NCBI GenBank assembly: GCA_937927965.1
Contig: CALEZA010000094.1
Location: forward strand, 1-25,552
From: an uncultured Candidatus Planktophila sp.
Lineage (GTDB): Bacteria; Actinomycetota; Actinomycetes; Nanopelagicales; Nanopelagicaceae
Reading direction: 5' to 3'
DNA length: 25,552 nucleotides
The position numbers and the translations under genes are program-made. The notes below the pieces were generated by a model. It was given only the letters and a program-made list of their open reading frames with translations, was not told the DNA's origin and did not search any database. Position 1 is the stretch's first letter. Each line of letters opens with the position of its first letter. Shown piece by piece: positions 9,322 to 16,319 of this stretch.

Positions 9322-9740
9322 CGAGCGATGGATTCCTTAATAGAAGATATCTTCCCAAGCAGACCATGAATAAAAGTTGCTGAATCCTCCGTGGAGAGAT
9401 CTTTCGCTAAATTTATTGCCTCATCGATAGCAATTCCATCGGCCAGCTCTTCACTCCACACAATTTCAAAGATCCCTAGGCGAACGATATTTCTATCAAC
9501 GGCAGCCATGCGATCCATATCCCAACCTTGCGCATAGGTGGTGATGAGCTCATCAATCTTGCGCTTATTTGAAGTCACTCCAGTAATTAGTTCACGGGTG
9601 AATTCGCGTATAGGACGCGCATCTGGACCCTCTTCGAGCACATCTCTTTGTTCGAGAATGGATGAAGCATCGACTCCTCTAATATCAGACTCGTAGAGAA
9701 TATCGAGAGCTTGCTTTCTTGCTTTACTGCGAGCAGACAC
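9318..9740 (-). CDS. nusB: Transcription antitermination factor NusB
   Basis: RNA-binding protein that, with NusE (S10), loads antitermination complexes on rRNA transcripts. It has 140 residues, the usual size. It opens with SARSKARKQALDILYESD, the Arg/Lys-rich boxA-RNA-binding helix of the family. It ends with VDRNIVRLGIFEIVW, IDEAINLAKDLSTEDSATFIHGLLGKI, the most conserved part of NusB. The start is GTG (9740-9738), sharing one base with the efp TAG stop (TAGTG), so translation is coupled to efp. Its TAA stop overlaps the convergent bldD stop within one TTAA tetranucleotide. Confidence 0.96.
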   Translation of the reverse strand: MSARSKARKQALDILYESDIRGVDASSILEQRDVLEEGPDARPIREFTRELITGVTSNKRKIDELITTYAQGWDMDRMAAVDRNIVRLGIFEIVWSEELADGIAIDEAINLAKDLSTEDSATFIHGLLGKISSIKESIAR

Positions 9741-10300
9741 TAGTTAGCGCGACCCAAATATGATCCGTCACGAGTATCAACGAGAACAACCTCATCCTGC
9801 TTGATGAAAAGCGGAACCTGAATTTGAATACCTGTTTCAACTGTTGCTGGCTTTGTTCCACCAGATGAGCGATCTCCCTGAAGGCCAGGTTCGGTATAGG
9901 TAATCTTCAGAGCAACAGAGGCTGGAAGTTCAATAAATAGCGGATTGCCTTCGTGGATTGCAACGATTGCACCTGTGTTCTCTAGCATGTAGTCAGCCTG
10001 ATCGCCCACAGTTGCCTGAGAAATAGTCATCTGATCAAAATTCACATCATCCATAAAGACGAAGTCATCTCCCTCTTTGTAGAGGAATGTCATCTCACGC
10101 TTTTCAACGATTGCCGTTTCAACTTTAACACCAGCGTTAAATGTCTTATCAACAACCTTTCCAGTCATAACTTGCTTCAACTTTGTGCGAACGAAAGCAG
10201 GACCTTTACCAGGCTTCACATGCTGGAACTCAACTACAGTCCAAAGCTGTCCCTCAATGTCTAGGACCATGCCGTTCTTGAGATCGTTAGTTGTTGCCAT
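9740..10300 (-). CDS. efp: Translation elongation factor P
   Basis: Binds between the P and E sites and rescues ribosomes stalled on polyproline. It has 186 residues with the three beta-barrel domains of EF-P. The tip of domain I reads [10 protein letters not shown], with the exposed Lys at position 32 inside a PGKGP loop. This loop type is known from Actinobacteria, where EF-P acts without modification of that Lys. The C-terminal signature [19 protein letters not shown] is intact. ATG at 10300-10298 has GGAG eight bases upstream. A 63-base spacer separates it from aroQ, the longest gap inside this gene run, so a promoter here is possible, but I see no convincing -35/-10 pair. Confidence 0.98.
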   Translation of the reverse strand: MATTNDLKNGMVLDIEGQLWTVVEFQHVKPGKGPAFVRTKLKQVMTGKVVDKTFNAGVKVETAIVEKREMTFLYKEGDDFVFMDDVNFDQMTISQATVGDQADYMLENTGAIVAIHEGNPLFIELPASVALKITYTEPGLQGDRSSGGTKPATVETGIQIQVPLFIKQDEVVLVDTRDGSYLGRAN

Positions 10301-10363
10301 CGTTATAACTCCACTTCAAATGCACTGACGACTTTCGTAGGCGCAATAGGCGTGAAGTTTACC

Positions 10364-10798
10364 CTACTTTGAGACCAACTTTGAGAGAGCGATAAGCGCG
10401 AGGCGATAAGAATCGGGACCGAATCCCCCGATGGTTCCGTTAGCAACACCCGAGATAACTGATGTGTGGCGGAACTCTTCACGGCTCAGAGGATTAGATA
10501 GATGAACCTCAATGAGTGGCGATTTCACCAACTCTGCAGCGTCACGGATTGCATAAGAATAATGAGTGAAAGCAGCAGGATTGATGATGACTGGCAAATT
10601 ATGATCTGCAGCTTCATGAAGCCAAGAGATGATTGTTGCTTCATCATCACTCTGTCGAACATCTGCTACAAAACCAACTTCAGAAGCACTTTGCTCAACG
10701 AATTCTTTAAGTTGGGGATAAGTGAAATCACCATAGATAGATGAATCGCGGATATCTAACCGAGCAAGATTTGGTCCATTGAGAACTAGTACCTTCAT
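10364..10798 (-). CDS. aroQ: 3-Dehydroquinate dehydratase, type II
   Basis: Dehydrates 3-dehydroquinate to 3-dehydroshikimate; type II enzymes are small dodecamers. It has 144 residues. All catalytic positions known from the M. tuberculosis enzyme are present, shifted by two: R17, Y22, N73, H79, H99 and R110 (NGPNLARLDIRD, IYG, INPAAFTHYS, EVHLSN, REEFRHTS). Two otherwise very conserved spots differ. The opening PNLNxLGxR is PNLARLDIR, and the usual QSNHEG is QSDDEA (49-54). The ATG overlaps the aroB stop as ATGA. The fold and active site are secure despite the divergence. Confidence 0.95.
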   Translation of the reverse strand: MKVLVLNGPNLARLDIRDSSIYGDFTYPQLKEFVEQSASEVGFVADVRQSDDEATIISWLHEAADHNLPVIINPAAFTHYSYAIRDAAELVKSPLIEVHLSNPLSREEFRHTSVISGVANGTIGGFGPDSYRLALIALSKLVSK

Positions 10799-11862
10799 GA
10801 GAGAACCTTCTCATATGCAACTCTTAATTGAGCTTCAGTGACACCCTCAACTCTGTCGCACTCACCGATTTCTTTGATAGTCACGAAGCGGATTGAATCC
10901 CCACGCGACTTCTTATCTAGTGCCATAGCCGCATAGAGACTCTCCCAATTCGAAGCACCAGGGGTCGAACCAAGAGATGTTGGAAGACCTATGGAGGTGA
11001 GAACTTCTCTATGTCGGGCAACAAGTGAGCTCTCCATTACCCCAAGACTATGTGCCAACTCTGCAACAAAGACCATTCCAATGGAAACGGCTTCCCCATG
11101 GCGAAGTGAATAGTCTGAGACCTTCTCGATAGCATGACCAAAGGTGTGACCGTAATTGAGAATCTCTCTCAGGTTAGACTCTTTGAAGTCTTCGCTGACA
11201 ACCTTTGCTTTGGTCGATACTGATCTTTCGATCAAATTAGTGACCAGGCTGCGATCGGAACGAATTTGAGAAAGGTTCTTACCTTCGATAGCTTCCAGAA
11301 TCTTCACATCGTCAATAAATCCGCACTTTATTACCTCAGCAAGTCCAGCGGCAAAATCACGGTCAGAGAGAGTTTTTAGCCAGCTTGGATCGATGATCAC
11401 AGCAGATGGCGAATAAAAGGCCCCGATCAAATTCTTTCCGTAGGGAGAGTTGATACCCGTCTTTCCACCAATGGCAGCATCGACCATTCCTGCAAGTGTT
11501 GTCGGGATAGCGACCCAATCAATCCCTCTCAGCCAACTTGCCGCAGCAAAACCAGCGACATCAGTGACCGTGCCACCACCGATGGCAACTATCAAATCGG
11601 ATCGTGTGAAATTCTGCTTCGCAAGCTCACCCCAAATATATGAAATCACTTGAGAGTTTTTGCCGGCTTCCCCGTCAGGAATAGAAATCTTTACTATCTC
11701 AGAGGACGAGTGAGTGATGTCAGGAATGTCGCCAGCCATAGCCGCAGATGAGATAACCGCTACGCGATTGCGAGAAGCTAAGTGAGGTGAAAGGTCGCCC
11801 TTCCAATCTCCAGTGATTCGCACCGTGTAGTTCTTTTCTGCGGTTATCTTAATTTCAGCCAT
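10795..11862 (-). CDS. aroB: 3-Dehydroquinate synthase
   Basis: Converts DAHP to 3-dehydroquinate (second shikimate step) with NAD+ and a divalent metal. It has 355 residues, typical. The NAD-binding region contains AIGGGTVTDVAGFAA (93-107) and the substrate loop IPTTLAGMVDAAIGGKTGIN (119-138), then GKNLIGAF. Metal ligands are E176 (AEVIKCG), H239 (NYGHTFGHAIE) and H255 (RHGEAVSIGM). The start ATG lies inside the last codons of aroK (8-base overlap), and the stop overlaps aroQ. Nothing unusual is seen. Confidence 0.97.
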   Translation of the reverse strand: MAEIKITAEKNYTVRITGDWKGDLSPHLASRNRVAVISSAAMAGDIPDITHSSSEIVKISIPDGEAGKNSQVISYIWGELAKQNFTRSDLIVAIGGGTVTDVAGFAAASWLRGIDWVAIPTTLAGMVDAAIGGKTGINSPYGKNLIGAFYSPSAVIIDPSWLKTLSDRDFAAGLAEVIKCGFIDDVKILEAIEGKNLSQIRSDRSLVTNLIERSVSTKAKVVSEDFKESNLREILNYGHTFGHAIEKVSDYSLRHGEAVSIGMVFVAELAHSLGVMESSLVARHREVLTSIGLPTSLGSTPGASNWESLYAAMALDKKSRGDSIRFVTIKEIGECDRVEGVTEAQLRVAYEKVLS

Positions 11863-12388
11863 TGCTATGCCCCTTAACTCTCATATCCAGGGCGAATGCG
11901 ATCTCCTGCCCAATCTCTTCAACACTCTTTCCATCTACTTCAACTGTGTAGTGAGCCAAACTTTCATATATCGGCGCACGATCATTCATAAGCGACTGCC
12001 ATTGAGCGCGTGGACTTCCAATCAATAATGGGCGATCTCTATTAAAACCTACTCTTGATGCTACTGCTGCTAGGGAAATCTTCAAATAGACAATAAACGA
12101 ACCTGAAGCTCTCAGGGCGGATTGGGCATCAATGGACAAGCACGCTCCCCCACCGAGAGATAAAACAGTCCCATCTTCTAGGAGCGCTGTGCGCAAGATG
12201 ATTTTCTCCAGCGCTCTAAATGCATCTTCTCCATCTTCAATGAAAATATCTGAGATCTCTCGTCCAGATTGAGAAACAATCATCGCGTCAGTATCTCGTG
12301 AAGGTAGAGATAAGTAATCAGAAAGATAGGTGCCAACGGTACTCTTTCCAGAGCCCATAGGACCAATAAGAATTACTCTAGGCGCCAT
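11855..12388 (-). CDS. aroK: Shikimate kinase
   Basis: Phosphorylates shikimate at the 3-OH with ATP. It has 177 residues. The Walker A motif GPMGSGKST is at 9-17, the shikimate-binding DTD at 32-34, the conserved Arg in FRALE near 58, and the GGG substrate loop at 79-81 (LSLGGGACL). The lid region carries NRDRPLL. It lies 8 bases after aroC and overlaps aroB by 8 bases, so aroC-aroK-aroB-aroQ form one transcription unit. Confidence 0.96.
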   Translation of the reverse strand: MAPRVILIGPMGSGKSTVGTYLSDYLSLPSRDTDAMIVSQSGREISDIFIEDGEDAFRALEKIILRTALLEDGTVLSLGGGACLSIDAQSALRASGSFIVYLKISLAAVASRVGFNRDRPLLIGSPRAQWQSLMNDRAPIYESLAHYTVEVDGKSVEEIGQEIAFALDMRVKGHSNG

Positions 12389-12396
12389 CTCTAAGC

Positions 12397-13584
12397 CTAT
12401 TTAAATCGGAGATTTTCCATATAGGAAAGGTAGTTGCGACGAACTTCTTGAACGCTATCGCCACCAAACTTCTCTAGGACTGCTTCAGCCAATACAAGAG
12501 CTGCCATCGCTTCACCAACTACTCCTGATGCAGGGACAGCACAAACATCAGAACGCTGATTAATTGCCTTTGCAGCTTCTCCTGTTTTCACATCGACGGT
12601 ATCAAGTGCTTTTGGAACTGTCGAGATTGGTTTCATAGCAATCGAAACACGAAGAACTTCACCGTTGGACATTCCTCCTTCAGTGCCGCCCGCACGGTCT
12701 GTGCGACGGTGCAGAGCTCCGTCTGTACCTCTTTCAATCTCATCGTGAGCGACAGAGCCTCGACGAGCAGCGCTCTTAAAGCCATCACCGATTTCAACAC
12801 CCTTGATCGCCTGAATGCCCATCATCGCACCTGCAAGGCGGGCATCAAGTCGTCGATCCCAATGGACATGCGACCCAAGACCAGGTGGCAAGTTGTAAGC
12901 AAGAATCTCGCAGACACCTCCTAAAGTGTCGCCATCAGAATGTGCACTTTCAATCTCTGCAATCATCTTCTCAGATGTCGGTACATGCCAACACCGCACG
13001 GGATTTTCATCGATGGTCTTCATGTCAGTTGGGTGTGGCAAATCCAAACCTTCTGGGATTGAAACAGATCCAATGGAAGTTACATGACTAAAAATTTCGA
13101 TACCAACTGATTGCTTCAGGAAAGCTCGCGCAATAGCACCAAGCGCAACTCGCGCAGCAGTCTCGCGTGCGCTAGCTCGCTCCAAGATAGGGCGGGCATC
13201 GTCAAAGTCATACTTTTGCATGCCAACCAAATCTGCGTGTCCTGGACGCGGACGACTCAGCGGCGCATTTCGGGCCAATCCTGAAATCTCTTCGAGTGGA
13301 AGAGGGTCAGCTGACATAACCTTCTCCCACTTTGGCCATTCACTATTTCCAACATTGATTGAAATCGGACCACCTTGCGAAAGGCCTAAACGGATACCAC
13401 CTAAAATCGTGATCTTGTCAGCCTCAAAGTTCTGTCGCGCTCCCCGACCAACTCCTAATCGACGACGCTCAAGATGAAAGTCAATATCGGCTGTAGTGAT
13501 TTCAATGTGGGCGGGTAGGCCTTCAATAATTGCCGAAAGGGCTGGACCATGAGATTCGCCTGCTGTTATCCAACGCATGGGCAT
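12397..13584 (-). CDS. aroC: Chorismate synthase
   Basis: Last common aromatic step: EPSP to chorismate with reduced FMN. It has 395 residues, near the family norm. It begins [19 protein letters not shown], followed by [52 protein letters not shown] and EGGMSNGE, all signature blocks of the enzyme. Two in-frame ATGs, 13584 and 13578, are possible; 13578 gives the more usual MRW start. No Shine-Dalgarno is visible before either, and a -10-like TATCTG lies 8 bases upstream, so leaderless translation is possible. A 48-base gap separates it from the prepilin peptidase gene. Confidence 0.97.
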   Translation of the reverse strand: MPMRWITAGESHGPALSAIIEGLPAHIEITTADIDFHLERRRLGVGRGARQNFEADKITILGGIRLGLSQGGPISINVGNSEWPKWEKVMSADPLPLEEISGLARNAPLSRPRPGHADLVGMQKYDFDDARPILERASARETAARVALGAIARAFLKQSVGIEIFSHVTSIGSVSIPEGLDLPHPTDMKTIDENPVRCWHVPTSEKMIAEIESAHSDGDTLGGVCEILAYNLPPGLGSHVHWDRRLDARLAGAMMGIQAIKGVEIGDGFKSAARRGSVAHDEIERGTDGALHRRTDRAGGTEGGMSNGEVLRVSIAMKPISTVPKALDTVDVKTGEAAKAINQRSDVCAVPASGVVGEAMAALVLAEAVLEKFGGDSVQEVRRNYLSYMENLRFK

Positions 13585-13591
13585 ATTGTCG

Positions 13592-13597
13592 CAGATA
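13592..13597 (-). promoter_or_regulatory. Candidate -10 box for leaderless aroC transcription
   Basis: On the minus strand TATCTG ends 7 bases before the A of the upstream aroC ATG, with TTGAAG (13618-13613) 15 bases further up. The absence of a Shine-Dalgarno at aroC and this spacing would fit a leaderless mRNA, a common mode in Actinobacteria. The spacer is short for a standard promoter and the boxes are weak. Confidence 0.25.
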
Positions 13598-13632
13598 TTG
13601 GAGCAGACTCGCCTTCAATTTCTGCACTTGGC

Positions 13633-14010
13633 TCACGATACGAGACTCATATAGGCCAATGGCAGGGTAATAGATGGCGCGAGAGCTATCCGAGACTCTC
13701 TTCGCAAAATCGCCCAGAGCAAATGTGGAAGCAAAACTGCAAGGAACCCGAAGAGATAGCGAGATTGACTGACCTGTGGCCACTGAAAGGCAGCCAGAAC
13801 CAAACCCAACTTCACATCTCCCCCGCCACAGCGCGTTACCAAAGCGAAGGTGAAAAGGAGAGGCATTGCAACAAGGAAGACTTTCCAATTGAAGGCCCCA
13901 TTAAAGAAGTAGAGCACCGAAAGTAGAAACAGGAAACGATGGTGAATCAGATGGGTCTTTAAATCAATGATGGCGATAAGAATCAAAACGAGCGTAATTA
14001 CATAATCCAC
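13633..14010 (-). CDS. Short A24-family prepilin peptidase
   Basis: Integral-membrane aspartyl peptidase that trims prepilin leaders. It has 125 residues and lacks the N-terminal methyltransferase domain of full PilD, like the short actinobacterial and Tad-type members. Both catalytic Asp are present: D16 in IAIIDLKTHLIHHR and D65 in CGGGDVKLGL, the GxGD motif. Hydrophobic segments fill about 3-15, 26-38, 45-58 and the C-terminal third. The start is GTG; a stop lies eight codons upstream with no other start between. A prepilin-peptidase-like gene also sits between aroE and aroC in mycobacteria, so the position is conserved. No pilin or pilus-assembly gene is in this window, so the substrate is unknown. 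Confidence 0.85.
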   Translation of the reverse strand: MDYVITLVLILIAIIDLKTHLIHHRFLFLLSVLYFFNGAFNWKVFLVAMPLLFTFALVTRCGGGDVKLGLVLAAFQWPQVSQSRYLFGFLAVLLPHLLWAILRRESRIALAPSITLPLAYMSLVS

Positions 14011-14060
14011 CTGGAGAAGATATGGCGAAACTTATCTTCAGGGAATTGCTATGTGGATAA

Positions 14061-14873
14061 CTATCTCACTGCTTTGATAAGAATTGGTCTCAAGTGTGTC
14101 GCTAAAGCGAGCTGATCAAGATCCTGATTCAAAGCTAATTGAATTTGAGCGATGCCCTGATACAGAAGCATCTCAATGCCGCTAATTACTTCTCCGCCGT
14201 TATCTTTCCATCGCGATGCTAGAACTGTTGGCCATGGCTTATAGATGACATCGAAATACGGTGTTGAGATATGAGATGGAAGACCATCTGCTATGAGGTC
14301 TGCCGCACCGGCGGGAGTGGTATTCACAACGAGATCAAACTCCTTCAACGCTGGGGTATCGCTCCATCTTTCGTAGATAAACTCAGAATTTCTGATTGAG
14401 GATTCAAGAACTTCGCGACGCGAACTCGTCCGTCCCATCACCGTAATCTTTGATGACAGAGCATCGAGTGCTCCCACAACAGCTCTAGCTGTACCTCCAG
14501 CACCTAGTACCAATACTGACTGGAATTGTGTGTGGCCCTTGTGAGCTAGAGCTTGAACAAATCCCTCTCCGTCTGTACTAGTCAGATGCCATAAATCATT
14601 TCTTCTATAGAGCGTATTCGCGCTTTGAATACGATTTGAGAGAGCATCGATGGTAACAGGCAGATTCAACGCCTCTTCCTTCAATGGCATGGTTATCGAA
14701 AGGTAATCAAAATTTTCTGATTGATTTAAAAAGAAGGTCGATAGAGCGCCTGACTCAACCAATGTGCGTTGATATGAGCCATCAATTCCTAGAAAAGCGA
14801 AAGCCTCGCGATGTAAGAGAGGTGAAAGAGAATGTTCGACAGGAGAACCAATGACTGAGCCGCGAATAGTCAC
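14061..14873 (-). CDS. aroE: Shikimate dehydrogenase
   Basis: Reduces 3-dehydroshikimate to shikimate with NADPH. It has 270 residues. Substrate-binding Ser residues are in VEHSLSPLLH (S15, S17). The catalytic pair is K65 (TMPLKE) and D101 (STDGEGF), with N86 in SANTL. The NADP glycine motif is LGAGGTARAVVGAL (123-136), and GIEMLLYQGIAQ near the C-terminus is the usual closing motif. The GTG start (14873-14871) shares a base with the mltG TAG stop. It is somewhat divergent (TMPLK for the common VTxPxK, TSTDG for GxNTDG), but active-site residues are kept, so the paralogous YdiB/RifI-type assignments are less likely given the aro context. Confidence 0.93.
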   Translation of the reverse strand: MTIRGSVIGSPVEHSLSPLLHREAFAFLGIDGSYQRTLVESGALSTFFLNQSENFDYLSITMPLKEEALNLPVTIDALSNRIQSANTLYRRNDLWHLTSTDGEGFVQALAHKGHTQFQSVLVLGAGGTARAVVGALDALSSKITVMGRTSSRREVLESSIRNSEFIYERWSDTPALKEFDLVVNTTPAGAADLIADGLPSHISTPYFDVIYKPWPTVLASRWKDNGGEVISGIEMLLYQGIAQIQLALNQDLDQLALATHLRPILIKAVR

Positions 14874-15904
14874 TATTTAGCCTTCCCAAATAAACCCTTA
14901 CGAAGATTGCTCTTGTAGAGAACCTTCCAAGAATTGAACTGATCGATACTAGAGGTGAATCGAGTATCCCCTGGAGCAACTGTAATGAAGTAGAGCCAAT
15001 CTCCCGCCTCAGGACTTGCTGCAGCTTTCATAGCCTCTACGCCAGGATTGTTTATCGGTCCTGGAGGAAGACCGTAATTTCTGTAGGTGTTATAGGGCGA
15101 TGAAAGATAGGTTGACTTGGTTGATAGAAATACTGAACCTCTCACACCTTTGATGTAATGCACCGTGGAATCAAATTGCAGCGGCATCCCAACTTTCAGT
15201 CGATTTCGAACAACTTGGGAGACTTTCGCATAATCTTGACGATCGCCTTCAGCCTGCACCAACGAAGCAATTATTAAGAGTTGAGCTGGCGTGAAGCCAT
15301 CCAGGCTCTTATGGATTCCTGCATTTGCAATCTCGCTCGAAGATCTATCCACCATCGTGCGCAGAATTGTGGATACTGAAGTAGATGTATCGAAACTATA
15401 TTGAGCAGGAAATAGAAGCCCTTCCAAGGTTTTATATCCATCAGGCAGTTTTGTGCTCTTGATAGCCGTATCAACTTCTGGGGCAGAGTAGCCAATCTCA
15501 ATAAGTCGAGCTCGCACTTCCCTCACCCAACTGCCTTCAACAAAAGCAAGCAGATTACCAATTCGCTTTGCATCAAGTAACTGTACTAACGCCTCTTTTG
15601 CGCAGATCTTTTTTTGAACTCGATGCACACCTGGCGCAATAGCCTGTGATCGGGCATCTCCCACTGCAACTCTGAAGAATGCCGCTGAGGATAGAGTTAC
15701 TCCAGCCTCATACAGACTTCGTGCGATTGAAGAACCTGTAGCTCCACTAGCAACTGAAATGTTAACTTCCGCACTCCCACCTTGGCCACAAGGAAAATCG
15801 GGGGCTGCGCCTACTCCTGGACGGAGAAAATCGATTGCAACAATAATCAAACCAACCGTTAGGAACCCTGCGATTACTCGCAAATTACCCTTATCGATCT
15901 TCAT
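14873..15904 (-). CDS. mltG: Endolytic peptidoglycan transglycosylase MltG
   Basis: Membrane-anchored lytic transglycosylase that cuts nascent glycan strands. It has 343 residues. One N-terminal membrane segment (about 9-26) precedes an extracytoplasmic LysM-like region (about 45-115) and the YceG/MltG catalytic domain. Signature blocks are LEGLLFPAQYSF (160-171), IIASLVQAEG with the catalytic Glu at 219, VVRNRLKVGMPLQFDSTV, and YNTYRNYGLPPGPINNPG. VQAE instead of the enterobacterial VEKE is the common actinobacterial form. It overlaps ruvX by 14 bases and aroE by one, as in the ruvX-mltG-aroE order of other Actinobacteria. Confidence 0.95.
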   Translation of the reverse strand: MKIDKGNLRVIAGFLTVGLIIVAIDFLRPGVGAAPDFPCGQGGSAEVNISVASGATGSSIARSLYEAGVTLSSAAFFRVAVGDARSQAIAPGVHRVQKKICAKEALVQLLDAKRIGNLLAFVEGSWVREVRARLIEIGYSAPEVDTAIKSTKLPDGYKTLEGLLFPAQYSFDTSTSVSTILRTMVDRSSSEIANAGIHKSLDGFTPAQLLIIASLVQAEGDRQDYAKVSQVVRNRLKVGMPLQFDSTVHYIKGVRGSVFLSTKSTYLSSPYNTYRNYGLPPGPINNPGVEAMKAAASPEAGDWLYFITVAPGDTRFTSSIDQFNSWKVLYKSNLRKGLFGKAK

Positions 15905-16313
15905 AAGAAAGACCCATTTCTAAAATAGACACAGCAGCAGCAGAATCAATGAGGGATTTAGAGCTCTTTGCATCCTTGCCCACCTCTCGAAGCAATCGTG
16001 CTGCACTTGAAGTTGTAAGGCGTTCATCAACATAGACAATCGGGGTTGATGTTATTCCTGAAAGGAATTCAGCGAATACTTCAACCTTTGCAACCGATTG
16101 ACCTTCCTCGCCTGAAAGATGCTTCGGTCTACCGAGAAAAATGCGAATTGGTGAATATTCATCGAAAAGTTCCTGGATATCTCTCTTCAGATGAGGAGAC
16201 TTCGCAGAAATGAAATCTAGAGGAGTCGCTAAAATTCCATCAGGATCGCAAATGGCAACGCCAATGCGAGTGTCCCCGTAATCGAATGCGATTCTTCGTC
16301 CTCGCTGCGACAT
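15891..16313 (-). CDS. ruvX: RuvX/YqgF-family RNase H-fold nuclease (putative Holliday junction resolvase)
   Basis: Small RNase H-fold protein linked to pre-16S rRNA maturation and to Holliday-junction resolution in different bacteria. It has 140 residues. Conserved blocks are IAFDYGDTRIGVAICD (first acidic residue D11), FLGRPKHLSGEEG, VYVDERLTT and DSAAAVSIL, giving the three expected acidic positions. It starts 6 bases after the alaS stop. The alaS-ruvX-mltG-aroE order is widely conserved in Actinobacteria. Confidence 0.94.
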   Translation of the reverse strand: MSQRGRRIAFDYGDTRIGVAICDPDGILATPLDFISAKSPHLKRDIQELFDEYSPIRIFLGRPKHLSGEEGQSVAKVEVFAEFLSGITSTPIVYVDERLTTSSAARLLREVGKDAKSSKSLIDSAAAVSILEMGLSYEDR

Positions 16314-16319
16314 ATGGAC

